Assembly: GCF_018224925.1 (NCBI RefSeq)
Contig: NZ_JAGTUF010000004.1
Location: 1-64,000, forward strand
Length of the DNA stretch: 64,000 nt
Direction of reading: 5' to 3'
DNA from: Magnetospirillum sulfuroxidans
GTDB taxonomy: Bacteria; Pseudomonadota; Alphaproteobacteria; Rhodospirillales; Magnetospirillaceae
Part shown: one piece after another, positions 8,628 through 18,580 of the stretch
How positions within the stretch are numbered: the stretch's first letter is position 1
How the letters are laid out: the number at the start of each line of letters is the position of its first letter
Made by a program: the position numbers and the translations under genes
Notes under the pieces: generated by a model
Database searches by the model: none
The model's input: only the letters and a program-made list of their open reading frames with translations
Told to the model about the DNA's origin: nothing

Positions 8628-9179
8628 CTATGGCCTGTTCGGATAAAGACCTTGCACACAGATCATCGCCGTCAACGCCATGGTCGGCATCAAATTGATG
8701 ATCGACGACGGATTAGCCACCCCACCAGCCTGGCTAAGGGTCTGTGGCGCCATCGCGACCACGCTGGGGGTCGTGCTGGGCAGATAGCACGACGCATTCC
8801 CCGTCCCTCCTTCGTTTGCCCCCGTCAAGAATGCATTTTGGGGAGAAGGCATTCCCGGCTGTCCCGACGCATCGGCTAGCATTGTATGAGTATGGGCAGG
8901 GATATTCGCCGTGGAAAGCGACACCAAACATGCGCCGAATTTCGTCCCTATCGAATAATTGAACGATGACCCTGTTCTTTGCCCCATCCCGACCGGAATG
9001 CGAGCGCGAAGGTCAGGTAAAGCAATGGTGTTGACCCCGTCGCCACCATAAGTGGTTCCGATCAGAGAAAAAAGAGCACTATACTGCGTTATAGACACAG
9101 TCATACCATTGCAGAGCATGAAGTTCTCTGGGGCATAATTGCCGGCAAAGAAGATAATCTCACCACAATAGGAATCCAT
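8628..9179 (-). CDS. Phage tail-collar domain protein (MdpB-like), paralogue 2
   Basis: 183 aa, starting MDSYCGEIIFFAGNYAPENF at 9179 behind a G-rich site. It shows the same layout as its neighbours: MLCNGMTVSITQYSALFSLIG, the collar block IALPDLRARIPVGMG (about residues 50-64), an HTHT histidine cluster and the closing ICVQGLYPNRP. The middle region, which differs most from the paralogues, would form the variable outer face. It is separated by 30 bp from the downstream and 49 bp from the upstream paralogue, so the three are probably one transcript. The divergence suggests an old duplication. Confidence 0.85.
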   Translation of the reverse strand: MDSYCGEIIFFAGNYAPENFMLCNGMTVSITQYSALFSLIGTTYGGDGVNTIALPDLRARIPVGMGQRTGSSFNYSIGTKFGACLVSLSTANIPAHTHTMLADASGQPGMPSPQNAFLTGANEGGTGNASCYLPSTTPSVVAMAPQTLSQAGGVANPSSIINLMPTMALTAMICVQGLYPNRP

Positions 9180-9228
9180 TGGTTGGCCCCCCTGTTCTTG
9201 TGTTGCACACTGTCACATCATCCCACCC

Positions 9229-9759
9229 CTATGGCCGGGGAGGATAAGATCCAGCGGTGGCGATACAAAAATTCAAAGCCAGCGACGGCTGGCGATTTTC
9301 CATTGGCTGGCTGGCCCCGGCGGTACCGACGGCGATGCCGGCCATAGCCGCTTGGCTGGTCGACGCCGTGGTATAAAGACCGGTAATGGGGGTCGTTCCA
9401 TTGCTCGGCAAAGTCGCCAGTGCAGCGCCCTGCGGCGACAGCACCGTTGGCGGCGTCGACATGGCGCTGGCAAGGTGCATGTGCGCCGGCAAAACGTCGC
9501 TGGGCAGAGCAATACTGTCCACCCCCCCACTATTTCCAAGCGTGCGCCCAGCGGAATTATCGGCAAAAATCGAAGCACGGCCGCGCATATCCGGTAGATT
9601 GAAAAAAGTCCGCAGATCACCACCAAAATAATTGCCGAGCAATGAAGCTAGCGCCTGATTCTGAGTGATCTGAATGGTTGCGCCGTTACATATGGCCCAG
9701 CCGGTGGGGGCAAAAGCAAAGGAATAAAGCGCAATTTGTCCGATGAATGGCTCGTCCAC
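9229..9759 (-). CDS. Phage tail-collar domain protein (MdpB-like), paralogue 3
   Basis: 177 aa using the GTG at 9759, which gives the canonical start VDEPFIGQIALYSFAFAP and has GGAGGG about seven bases upstream. An in-frame ATG at 9786 adds nine residues without family support. Conserved features are GWAICNGATIQITQNQALASLLG, the collar block FNLPDMRGRA (about residues 54-63), an HMH histidine cluster and the C-terminal ALNFCIATAGSYPPRP. It is first in the probable collar-GNAT operon, so the promoter should lie in the 9760-10126 gap shared with the divergent giant adhesin gene. Confidence 0.85.
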   Translation of the reverse strand: MDEPFIGQIALYSFAFAPTGWAICNGATIQITQNQALASLLGNYFGGDLRTFFNLPDMRGRASIFADNSAGRTLGNSGGVDSIALPSDVLPAHMHLASAMSTPPTVLSPQGAALATLPSNGTTPITGLYTTASTSQAAMAGIAVGTAGASQPMENRQPSLALNFCIATAGSYPPRP

Positions 9760-9786
9760 GATGTACCCTCCCCTAAAAGATATCAT

Positions 9787-10126
9787 TATTGGTCAGCATC
9801 ATCTCGTACATGAAACGCGAAACGAACACAGATTGCCAACGCAAACACCTAATACGCGTTAAGTATGCGAAACTTCCCCTGCGCCCGCAACCGTTCATGC
9901 TCGTCTTCTCGAAAATTTTACAGCCTTTAAATCACCGAGCGACCAGCGGAAGATATCAAAGGTGATTTCATCGTGCGAGTCAGCCCCAACAGCGGCACTA
10001 TAAAATCACAAAAATCGACCGGCGATTGTAATAATATGTGACAAGGCAACGCATTCGCTTGCAGCCACAACGTGTGGATTGTAGTGTATTAGAGGGATGC
10101 CTTTAAGCCTTTAGTCGGGGACAGCC
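9787..10126. promoter_or_regulatory. Divergent intergenic region between the collar cluster and the giant LEPR-type protein
   Basis: About 340 bp, AT-richer than the flanks, separating two divergent transcription units. A small palindrome CCACA-ACG-TGTGG lies at 10065-10077, about 50 bp before the adhesin start. TAATAAT-like -10 candidates occur near 10028-10035. GGGGA sits five bases before the ATG at 10127. No recognised operator family and no small gene were found. Confidence 0.35.
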
Positions 10127-13100
10127 ATGGCCCACCGCCAGAATTCACGCCGCCACAGCGGCCGCGCCGAAAACACGCACGAAACCGCCAAGCGCCGCCC
10201 CGCCATCGGCATCATGGCGCTTGAGCCGCGCATGATGTTCGACGGTGCCGCCGTAGTCACCGCCATCGACGCCACCACCGATACTGACACCCATGATTCG
10301 CAACACGCCACCGACGCGAACACCCCTGATGTGGACAACTCGGGCGTTGACACCCCTGTTGCAATCGCCACGGCGGCGGCGCAACCCCCGGTACGCGAAG
10401 TGGTGTTCGTCGATAGCGGCGTCACCGATTACCAGACCCTGGTGGATGCCGCCCGCAGCGACGTGACGGTGGTGGTTCTTGATGCCGGCAGCGATGGCCT
10501 GCAACAGATTTCCGACTGGCTGTCGGCCCATGCGGCGGAAACGCCCGAGGGTGGCTGGTCGGCCTTTCACTTTATCGGTCACGGTGAAGCGGGAACCGTT
10601 CATCTCGGCACCACGGTCCTCAACGATGCATCCCTGACCGCCGACGGCCAGATCTTGGCCGATATCGGATCAGCCTTGAATGCCGATGGCGACATTTTGC
10701 TCTATGGCTGCGACATCGCCAAGGGCGAGACGGGGCAAAATTTCATCGCCAATCTGGCCGTGGTCACGGGGGCCGACATCGTCGCTTCCGATGATGTCAC
10801 CGGCTCCGCCGCCCTGGGAGGCGACTGGACTCTGGAAGCTGCGACCGGCGCGATCGAGACCGCATCCTTTCTACGAGAAGGCGCAGCCTATGACGGTTAC
10901 GACCGCGCATTGGCTGATTACACCATCGACTTCGACAGTGGATCGGTTGTGAGTGGGAATATCGAGGTCACGGTTGACACTCGCACGCTGGTCATCAACG
11001 GATCGAATGTCGCGTTGAGCATCGAAGATTACAATGGTGACGGAAACCAATCCGCCTATGTGCTCGAATCAAACGCCGAATCAAGTGTCTCCGTTTACTT
11101 CAGTGACAATGCAAAATTTGATCTTGACGGCATTTCTTTTATTCAAGCCATTGTAAAGGCAGTCACCTGGCCCTACTCGGACGGAAACACATATACTTCC
11201 GTTAATTTTAAGATCGTCATCACCCCCTATGATGGGGCGACGGCGAAAACGGCCTATGAGTACACCCCAACCGTTGGCGAATACGCGGGGGCGGGGGCAG
11301 TTACTCTTGATAAGACAATATCCGAGGCCGATCTCGGCAGTTCATTTAACGGCATCACCAAATTCGTCGTTCAAATGGTCAACGCGACCTCCAACCCTGG
11401 CGCCGCAGTCGGATCGATCAGTTGTTTCATGGGCTGCATCGACAACATTTTGCTGACCAATGTCGGCACCGTCGCCGACATCACCGCACCGACGGTCTCC
11501 TCGGTCACGCTGCCGTCCAACAGCACCTATAAGACCGGCGACAATCTGGACTTCACCGTCAAATTCGATGAAGCCGTCACCATCACCGGCACGCCGCGCA
11601 TTGCCATCACCCTGGACACCGGCGGCACCGTCTATGCCGATTACCAATCGGGAACCGGCACCACCGATGTGGTGTTCCGCTATACCGTGGCGTCGGGCAA
11701 CGTCGACACCACCGGTATCAGCGTCGGCGCCTTGGGCCTGAACAGCGGCACCATCAAGGACGCCGCCGGCAATGTCGCCGATCTGACCGCTTTCAGCCCC
11801 GGTTCCACCGCCAACGTCAAAATCGACGCCGTCGCCCCGGTCTTCACCAACAATAGCGGCGGCACCAGCGTCAGCGTCAACGCCGCCGAGAACCAAAGCG
11901 CGGTGACCACGGTGACCACCACCGACGCCACCGCCGTCACCTATGCCATCACCGGCGGCGCCGACGCCGCCAAATTCGGACTGTCCTCGGGCGTGCTGAC
12001 CTTCGCTTCGCCGCCCAATTACGAAAGCCCGACGGATGGCGGCGCCGACAATATCTATGTGGTGCAAGTCACCGCCACCGACGCCGCCGGCAACACCAGC
12101 GTGCAAACGCTGTCGGTCACCGTCACCGACGTCAACGAATCCCCCAGTGTCGCCACCAATACCGGCCTGTCCGTCAACCAGGGCAGCACCGGCACCATTA
12201 CCACCACGCAATTGAACGAGGGCGATGTCGACGATGCCGGCGCCGGCCTGACCTATACGGTGACCACCGCCACCACCCATGGCTCATTGTGGATCGATGC
12301 CGACGGCTCGGGCACCATCAACGGCGCCGAGGCGGCGCTGGGGGCTGGCGGCACCTTTACCCAACAAGACATCATCGACGGCAAGGTCAAGTACCTGCAC
12401 GACAATGGTGTCGATGGCGCCGACAGCTTCGGCTTCAGCTTGGCCGATGGTGGCGAAAACGGCGCCACGCCGGTAACCGGACAGACCTTTTCCTTCACCA
12501 TCACCCAGGCCCCGGCTGTCGATCTCAATGGCGGCGGCGCCGGCAGCGGTAATGCGGTCAGCTATACGGAAAACGGCAGCGCCGTGTCGCTGGTCGATGC
12601 CACCGCCACCTTGACCGACGGCGACAGCGCCAACATGAGCGGCGCCACCATCCAGATCACCAACGCCCAGACCGGCGATGCCCTTAGCCTCAACGGCTAC
12701 GCCAATGGCGCCACCTTTAACGGCATCACCATCACCTATACCTCCGCCAGTCTGATCACCCTGTCGGGATCCGGCACCGCCGCCGATTATCTGACGCTGA
12801 TCAAGGCGGCGCAATTCGTCAACAGTTCAGAGCTCGACAACACCACCACGCGCAGTGTCGCCGTCACCGTCACCGACAGTGAAAGCCATGCCGGGACGGC
12901 GGCCACCGCCTCGGTGGCGGTGACAGCTGTCAACGACGCCCCCAGCCTGTCCGGTAACATGACCTTGGCGGCGGTGAACGAAGACACCACCAATCCGGCC
13001 GGGGCGACCATTGCGTCATTGGCCTTGGGCCTGTACAGCGACCCCGACAGCGCCAGCCAAACCAGTCCGGGCGGTCTGGCCATCATCGGCAACAGCGCCA

Positions 13101-16063
13101 ATGCCTCGACCCAGGGGGAGTGGCAATATTCCACCGACGGCGCCACGTGGTACACCATCGCCACCGTCGGCGACGACGCCACCGCCTTGGCCCTGTCCGC
13201 CACCACCTCGTTGCGTTTCGTCCCGGTGGCCGATTACAACGGCACCCCCCCGGCTTTGTCGGTGCGGGCCTTGGATGCCAGCTATGGCGCCGGTTGGACC
13301 AGTGGCGCCACGCGGGTAACGGTGAACACCTCCGCCCCCGGCGGCAGCACCGCCATCGACGCCACCGCCCGCAGCGTCGGCACCAGCATCACCGCCGTCA
13401 ACGATGCGCCGGTGCTGGCCGCCAATACCGGCCTGACCGTGGCCGAAGGCTCCACCAACACCGTCATCGAAAACAACCCCAACCTGCGGGTGGACGACGT
13501 CGAGCAATCAGCCGCCAACCGGACCTTTACGGTCGAGACGGCGCCGGCCAACGGCACCTTGTACAAGAATGGCGTGGCGCTTAGCGCTCATGACACTTTT
13601 ACCCAGGCCGATATCGACAGCAGCCTGATCACCTATAGCCATAACGGCGGCGAAACCATCTCGGACAGCTTTACCTTCACCGTCAGCGACGGTGCCGGCG
13701 GCAGCATCCCCGCAACCACTTTCGCCATCACCGTCACCCCGGTCAACGACGCCCCCAGCGTCGCCACCAATACCGGCCTGACCGTCAGCAAGGGCACGGC
13801 CACCGCCATTACCACCACGCAATTGAACGAGGGCGATCCCGACGATGCCGGCACCGGCCTGACCTATACGGTGACCACCGCCGCCACCCACGGCTCGGTG
13901 TGGATCGATGCCGACGGCTCGGGCACCATCAACGGCGCCGAGGCGGCGCTGGGGGTTGGCGGCAGCTTTACCCAGCAAGACATCATCGACGGCAAGGTCA
14001 AGTACCTGCACGACAATGGTGTCGATGGCGCCGACAGCTTCGTCTTCACCCTGGCCGATGGCGGCGAGAACGGCGCGGCGGCGGTGACCAACCAGACCTT
14101 CAATTTCACCATCGTCATGGCGCCGGAAACTGATCTTAACGGCGGCAGCGCCGGCACCGGCAATACCGTCACCTACACGGAAAACGGCAGCGCCGTGTCA
14201 CTGGTCGATGCCGCCGCCACCCTGACCGATGGCGACAGCGCCAACATGAGCGGCGCCACCATCCAGATCACCGCCGGCGGCGAAGCCGGCGATGCCCTCA
14301 GCCTCAATGGTTACGCCAATGGCGCCACCTTCAACGGCATCACCATCACCTATACTTCCGCCAGTCTGATCACCTTGTCCGGCCCCGGCACCGCCGCCGA
14401 TTACCTGACCCTGATCAAGGCGGCGCAATTCTCCAGCACCTCGGACCAGAACGCCGCCGACCGCACGGTGACGGTGATCGTCACCGACAGCGAAAGCCAT
14501 GCCGGCCCGGCGGCCAGCGCCACGGTGGCGGTCACTGCGATCAATGACGCCCCCACCGGCTCGGTCACCGCCGCCAATCCCGGCTTCACCGAAAATGGTG
14601 CCGCTCAGGCTCTGTTCTCGGCCGCGACCTTGAACACGGTCGAAACCGGACAGAACTTTGCCTCGGCGATCATCACCGTCGGCAACCTCGCCGATGGCAG
14701 CGCCGAAAAACTGGTGGTCGGCACCACGCAGATCTCGTTGACGGCAGGCGCCAGCGGCACCACCAGCAACGGAATCGCCTACACCGTCGCGGTCACCGGC
14801 TCGACCGCCACCGTGACCCTGACCAAGGCCGACACCGCCGCCAACTGGCAGGGTTTCCTGACCGGGGTCAAATACGAAAACACCTCGGATAACCCGACCA
14901 CCACCGGCGGCCGCACCGTCACCTTGGTATCGGTCACCGATGCCGGCGGCACCGCCAATGGCGGCGTTGCCACCACCGCCATTGGCACCGCCTCTACCGT
15001 CACCCTGACCGCAGTCAACGACAGCCCCGGCATGACGACCGGCCCCGGCAACGTTCAAAACGGCAATACGCTGATCATCACCAGCGCCATCTTGAACGAA
15101 ACCGACCCCGACGACAGCGGTGCCGGGGTGACCTATACGCTGACGGCGGCTCCCACCGGCGGCACCTTGTCGAAAAACGGCGTTGTCCTGGCCAACGGCG
15201 ACAGCTTCACTCAGGCTGATATTGACGCCGGCTTGATTTCCTTCACCCCCAGCGGAATCGGTACCGCCAACTTTAGCGTCAGCTTGGCCGATGGCGGCGC
15301 CGATGGCTCCACTCCTGCAACCGGCACCGTCAGCATTTCCGTGACGGCGGCGGATGTCCCGACGCCGGCACCGGCACCAGCACCGCCGGCACCGCCGGCA
15401 CCGCCGCCGCCAGAGCCGGCGCCACTCCCGCCGGAACCGCCGCCGGTCGTTGTTGCGCCGCCGCCGCCGCCAACCATACAGCCCGCACCAATCGTCATCG
15501 CCGAAGCGCCAACCCTGACCAAGGTTTCACCTGCGGGTGGCTTTGCCGTGGCGGTGATGAGCAACACCTCCAGCAGTCTGGGCGATGGCTTGGCGGTCAA
15601 TCGCGGCATGCAAGATACCGCCGTCGCCATTGGCGGACGGACGGTCATCGGTATTCCAGTGGACGCCTTCGCCCACAGCGATCCCAATGCGGTGGTGCAA
15701 CTGGCCGCCACCCAAGCCGATGGCAAGCCGTTGCCACCTTGGGTGGCTTTCGATCCCAAAACCGGCAAATTCACCATTCAGCCGCCGGCGGGGGCCAAAG
15801 GCGTGTTCAACATCCGGGTGGTTGCCCGTGACGACCAAGGCCGCGAAGCCATCACCACCTTCAAGGTGGTGGTTGGCAATGCCCAAACCGGGGATGCCTC
15901 CGATGCTCTGGATCGCGACGGCAATCCGATCAAGGACAGCAAGCAAGCCTTCGCCGGTAAACCCGGACTGATGGCCCAGATGAAAACATCCACCCTTGCC
16001 GGGCGCTTGGCGGCGGGCAAGACAGTATTGATGGAAGCGGCTCGCGCGGCCGCCAGAACCTGA
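10127..16063 (+). CDS. Giant LEPR-XLL / DUF4347 cadherin-repeat surface protein
   Basis: 1978 aa. The basic N-terminus carries LEPRMMFDGAA from residue 32, the motif near the start of large repetitive Gram-negative surface proteins of the LEPR-XLL type. A DUF4347 domain follows (about residues 88-244; FHFIGHGEAG, then ILLYGCDIAKG). The body is Ala/Thr/Gly-rich cadherin-like or Ig-like repeats, each beginning near VNDAP and with DGG and DxD calcium-type sites. One repeat pair is almost identical. Near residues 1745-1785 there is a proline-rich linker, then a cadherin-like domain ending in TTFKVVVG and an amphipathic C-terminus. There is no classical signal peptide and there are no RTX nonapeptides. 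It is likely a secreted adhesin or matrix protein, exported by the four genes immediately downstream. Cell-surface location is inferred. Confidence 0.8.
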   Translation: MAHRQNSRRHSGRAENTHETAKRRPAIGIMALEPRMMFDGAAVVTAIDATTDTDTHDSQHATDANTPDVDNSGVDTPVAIATAAAQPPVREVVFVDSGVTDYQTLVDAARSDVTVVVLDAGSDGLQQISDWLSAHAAETPEGGWSAFHFIGHGEAGTVHLGTTVLNDASLTADGQILADIGSALNADGDILLYGCDIAKGETGQNFIANLAVVTGADIVASDDVTGSAALGGDWTLEAATGAIETASFLREGAAYDGYDRALADYTIDFDSGSVVSGNIEVTVDTRTLVINGSNVALSIEDYNGDGNQSAYVLESNAESSVSVYFSDNAKFDLDGISFIQAIVKAVTWPYSDGNTYTSVNFKIVITPYDGATAKTAYEYTPTVGEYAGAGAVTLDKTISEADLGSSFNGITKFVVQMVNATSNPGAAVGSISCFMGCIDNILLTNVGTVADITAPTVSSVTLPSNSTYKTGDNLDFTVKFDEAVTITGTPRIAITLDTGGTVYADYQSGTGTTDVVFRYTVASGNVDTTGISVGALGLNSGTIKDAAGNVADLTAFSPGSTANVKIDAVAPVFTNNSGGTSVSVNAAENQSAVTTVTTTDATAVTYAITGGADAAKFGLSSGVLTFASPPNYESPTDGGADNIYVVQVTATDAAGNTSVQTLSVTVTDVNESPSVATNTGLSVNQGSTGTITTTQLNEGDVDDAGAGLTYTVTTATTHGSLWIDADGSGTINGAEAALGAGGTFTQQDIIDGKVKYLHDNGVDGADSFGFSLADGGENGATPVTGQTFSFTITQAPAVDLNGGGAGSGNAVSYTENGSAVSLVDATATLTDGDSANMSGATIQITNAQTGDALSLNGYANGATFNGITITYTSASLITLSGSGTAADYLTLIKAAQFVNSSELDNTTTRSVAVTVTDSESHAGTAATASVAVTAVNDAPSLSGNMTLAAVNEDTTNPAGATIASLALGLYSDPDSASQTSPGGLAIIGNSANASTQGEWQYSTDGATWYTIATVGDDATALALSATTSLRFVPVADYNGTPPALSVRALDASYGAGWTSGATRVTVNTSAPGGSTAIDATARSVGTSITAVNDAPVLAANTGLTVAEGSTNTVIENNPNLRVDDVEQSAANRTFTVETAPANGTLYKNGVALSAHDTFTQADIDSSLITYSHNGGETISDSFTFTVSDGAGGSIPATTFAITVTPVNDAPSVATNTGLTVSKGTATAITTTQLNEGDPDDAGTGLTYTVTTAATHGSVWIDADGSGTINGAEAALGVGGSFTQQDIIDGKVKYLHDNGVDGADSFVFTLADGGENGAAAVTNQTFNFTIVMAPETDLNGGSAGTGNTVTYTENGSAVSLVDAAATLTDGDSANMSGATIQITAGGEAGDALSLNGYANGATFNGITITYTSASLITLSGPGTAADYLTLIKAAQFSSTSDQNAADRTVTVIVTDSESHAGPAASATVAVTAINDAPTGSVTAANPGFTENGAAQALFSAATLNTVETGQNFASAIITVGNLADGSAEKLVVGTTQISLTAGASGTTSNGIAYTVAVTGSTATVTLTKADTAANWQGFLTGVKYENTSDNPTTTGGRTVTLVSVTDAGGTANGGVATTAIGTASTVTLTAVNDSPGMTTGPGNVQNGNTLIITSAILNETDPDDSGAGVTYTLTAAPTGGTLSKNGVVLANGDSFTQADIDAGLISFTPSGIGTANFSVSLADGGADGSTPATGTVSISVTAADVPTPAPAPAPPAPPAPPPPEPAPLPPEPPPVVVAPPPPPTIQPAPIVIAEAPTLTKVSPAGGFAVAVMSNTSSSLGDGLAVNRGMQDTAVAIGGRTVIGIPVDAFAHSDPNAVVQLAATQADGKPLPPWVAFDPKTGKFTIQPPAGAKGVFNIRVVARDDQGREAITTFKVVVGNAQTGDASDALDRDGNPIKDSKQAFAGKPGLMAQMKTSTLAGRLAAGKTVLMEAARAAART
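12365..12431 (+). repeat. Internal repeat copy A (identical to 13976-14042)
   Basis: A 67-nt stretch is identical, offset by 1611 bp, to 13976-14042. It is the core of an approximately 800-bp module (about 12140-12940 and 13750-14550) that encodes two nearly identical 265-residue cadherin-like units. Confidence 0.9.
13976..14042 (+). repeat. Internal repeat copy B (identical to 12365-12431)
   Basis: Second copy of the 67-nt identical block. The near-identity of the surrounding module, including synonymous sites, suggests recent duplication or gene conversion. Recombination between the copies would delete about 1.6 kb in frame. Confidence 0.9.
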
Positions 16064-16118
16064 TCCGATAAGGACATTAAAGGGGGTTGTTTTGGTGACA
16101 AAGCTTCAAGAGGGGGGG

Positions 16119-17816
16119 ATGCGCTGGGTTCAGTGGGGCATCGCCGCTTCGACGTTGGTGCTGCTCTCCGCCTGCGCGATCGAGCCGCAGCCTTATAGCC
16201 GCGAGGAATTTGCCGCCAAGGCGGCCGCCGAGCAAAAAGCCATTGCCAAGGACGTGGAGGCGATCTCGCGGCCGCTCACCTTGCCCGAAGCCGTGGCCCG
16301 CGCGGTGAAATACAATTTCGAGGCTCGGGTCCGGATGATGGAGGAAGCCCAGGCGCTGGGGCAACTCGACGTCTCACGCTGGGAGTTGCTGCCCAAGCTG
16401 GTCGCCAATGCCGGCTATAACGGGCGCTCGGAACCCAACGCCACCCGCTCGCGCGGTCTTTATTCGCAGAGCACGTCGACCAGCGAGCCGACCTATTCGC
16501 AAGACCGCGATCACGCCACCGCCGATCTGACCGCCACCTGGAATCTGCTGGATTTCGGCGTCGGTTACTTCAATGCCAAGGCCCAGGCTGATCGTGCCCT
16601 GATCGCCACCGAACGCCGGCGCAAGACTTTGCACAACCTGACCCAGGAAGTGCGGGCGGCGTGGTGGCGGGCGGCTTCGGCGCAAAAGCTGCGCGGCGAA
16701 GTGGCCCGCACCCTGACCCAGGCGGAACAGGCGCTGGAGGCATCGCGCGAAGTGGAAGCGGCCAATATCCGCAATCCCATCGACATTTTGCGCTATCAGC
16801 GTTCGCTGATCGACACCATCCGCCAGCTCGAAACCATCGAGCAGGAATTGTCCACCGCCAAGACCGAATTGTCGGTGTTGATCGGTATGCCGCCGGGAAC
16901 CGAATTCGCCGTGGCTGTCCCCGATGACGACCAACTGGCCGCGCCGCAATGGACCATGCCCATCGAGCGCATGGAAGAACAGGCGCTGACCAGCAACGCC
17001 GATTTGCACGAAGCCGCCTATCTGCAACGCATTTCCGTCCAAGAAACCCGTCGCGCCATCGTTCGCCTGTTCCCCGGCATCACCTTGTCGGGCGGGCGTC
17101 AGTTCGACGGCAATTCCTTCCTGATGGCCAATCGCTGGTGGGAAGCCGGCGCCAAGGTCACCTGGAACCTGATGACGGTATTTTCCGGCCCCTCCGAGAT
17201 CAAGGCGGCGGAAGCCGCCGAGGCGGTCACCGATGCCCGCGCCTTGGCCATGCACATGGCGGTGCTGTCCCAGGCTCATATTGCCTTGCGCCAATTCGAC
17301 ATCGCCGTGCGCCAGTTCCAGCGGGCCAGTCAGATTCACGACATCGACAAGCGCATCCTCAGCCATTCCCAGGCCCGCGAGGCGGCGAACACCCAAGGTG
17401 AGTTGGAACGTATTTCCAATGACACCACCATGATCGTCGGTCTGCTGCGCCGTTACCAGACCCTGGCCCAGGTCCATGCCGCCCTTGGCCGGATTCAGGC
17501 CACCCTGGGCATCGACCCGATTCCCAACGAAGTGGCCAGCCAGGATATCAACACCCTGACGGAAGAAATCGCCCACCGTCTGTCCAAGTTGGAAGGCGGC
17601 GATGGCGCATTGCCCGCGGACGCCCCGACCACTCCCCCCGCCGCACCGATTTCCAGTGCGGCGCCGGTGGCATTAGCTCCTGGATCGGGCAACGCTCACA
17701 ACGACGAAGGCAAACCGCTGCTGTCAGAGCTGACCCAGTGGTTCGCGCCTCCGGCACAAGAGACGGTCGCCTTGGCCCCCGCCTCGGCGGCAGAGCAGGG
17801 AGTGGCAATCCACTGA
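16119..17816 (+). CDS. TolC-family outer-membrane efflux lipoprotein
   Basis: 565 aa from the ATG at 16119, with a GA-rich run of Gs directly upstream. In-frame TTG and GTG codons at 16092 and 16095 are alternatives. The N-terminus is a lipoprotein signal with lipobox LLSAC at about residue 17. The rest has the TolC/OEP layout, two repeats of long alpha-helical hairpins with beta-barrel strands: LPEAVARAVKYNFEARVR starts the first, and the block TWNLLDFGVGYFNAKAQADRA is typical of the family. The C-terminal 60 residues are Ala/Pro-rich. It is the outer-membrane exit duct for the export cassette. It follows the giant protein by 55 bp and precedes the first adaptor by 2 bp, so it sits in one operon. 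Confidence 0.85.
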   Translation: MRWVQWGIAASTLVLLSACAIEPQPYSREEFAAKAAAEQKAIAKDVEAISRPLTLPEAVARAVKYNFEARVRMMEEAQALGQLDVSRWELLPKLVANAGYNGRSEPNATRSRGLYSQSTSTSEPTYSQDRDHATADLTATWNLLDFGVGYFNAKAQADRALIATERRRKTLHNLTQEVRAAWWRAASAQKLRGEVARTLTQAEQALEASREVEAANIRNPIDILRYQRSLIDTIRQLETIEQELSTAKTELSVLIGMPPGTEFAVAVPDDDQLAAPQWTMPIERMEEQALTSNADLHEAAYLQRISVQETRRAIVRLFPGITLSGGRQFDGNSFLMANRWWEAGAKVTWNLMTVFSGPSEIKAAEAAEAVTDARALAMHMAVLSQAHIALRQFDIAVRQFQRASQIHDIDKRILSHSQAREAANTQGELERISNDTTMIVGLLRRYQTLAQVHAALGRIQATLGIDPIPNEVASQDINTLTEEIAHRLSKLEGGDGALPADAPTTPPAAPISSAAPVALAPGSGNAHNDEGKPLLSELTQWFAPPAQETVALAPASAAEQGVAIH

Positions 17817-17818
17817 TT

Positions 17819-18580
17819 ATGCGCGTTTCCGTTTCCGTCATCCTTGGCACAGTCCTGCTTGCCGTTCCGCTGTTTTCCGTGCAGCGGGCGGCGGCGCAGG
17901 ACAGTAAAATGCAGGTTCCGGGCACCGAGTTGCGCGGCCAGCTTATCCCCCGACGCTTCACCACCTTGGCCAGCGAAGTGGCGGCCAAGGTGGACAAGAT
18001 TGTTGTGCGCGAAGGCGACCGATTCAAGGACGGCCAGACCCTGGTCAGCCTGGATTGTTCCATCCAACGCGCCCAACTGGAACGTGCCCGCACCGTCTTT
18101 GCCACCGCCGAACGCCTGCATAGCGCCCATCAGCGTCTGGTCGAACTGAAATCGGCGGGAGAACTGGAATCGGCCGCTTCGGCCATGGAAGCGGCCAAGG
18201 CAAAGGGGGAATTGCAGGTACTGCAAGCCACCCTGGCCAAATGTTCGATCTCGGCCCCCTTCGCCGGACGGGTAGTCGAGCAAAAGGTCCGCGATCAGCA
18301 ATTCGTCCAAGCGGGGCAGGCACTGCTGGATATTTTGGACGACAGCGTGCTGGAACTGGAATTCATTATTCCGTCGCGGGCGCTGGCTTGGCTGAAAACG
18401 GGAACCACCTTCCAGATTCAGATCGAAGAAATGGCTAAGGCTTATCCGGCCAAGATCACCCGGATTGGCGCCAAGGTCGATCCCGTCAGTCAATCGGTGA
18501 AGGTCGTCGGCGAAATCGCCGGCTCGTTCCCCGAATTGGTGGCCGGCATGAGTGGCAAGATCCTGCTGTCGGCTCCATGA
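17819..18580 (+). CDS. HlyD/RND-type periplasmic adaptor (membrane fusion protein)
   Basis: 253 aa. The ATG at 17819 starts two bases after the TolC stop and gives a signal peptide (MRVSVSVILGTVLLAVPLF, ending AAAQ). The mature part has a biotinyl-lipoyl hairpin (KVDKIVVREGDRFKDGQTLVSLD), an alpha-helical hairpin of about 70 residues, the second lipoyl half (APFAGRVVEQKVRDQQFV) and a beta-barrel domain. It is short and lacks the extra domains of RND adaptors. It should bridge an inner-membrane partner with the TolC-like duct. It overlaps the next gene by 4 bp (ATGA), so translation is coupled. Confidence 0.8.
   Translation: MRVSVSVILGTVLLAVPLFSVQRAAAQDSKMQVPGTELRGQLIPRRFTTLASEVAAKVDKIVVREGDRFKDGQTLVSLDCSIQRAQLERARTVFATAERLHSAHQRLVELKSAGELESAASAMEAAKAKGELQVLQATLAKCSISAPFAGRVVEQKVRDQQFVQAGQALLDILDDSVLELEFIIPSRALAWLKTGTTFQIQIEEMAKAYPAKITRIGAKVDPVSQSVKVVGEIAGSFPELVAGMSGKILLSAP

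Noticed and set aside
10065-10077. CCACA-ACG-TGTGG palindrome upstream of the giant protein
   Set aside because: Five-base arms are too short to call an operator without a second copy; kept only as a note in the intergenic entry.
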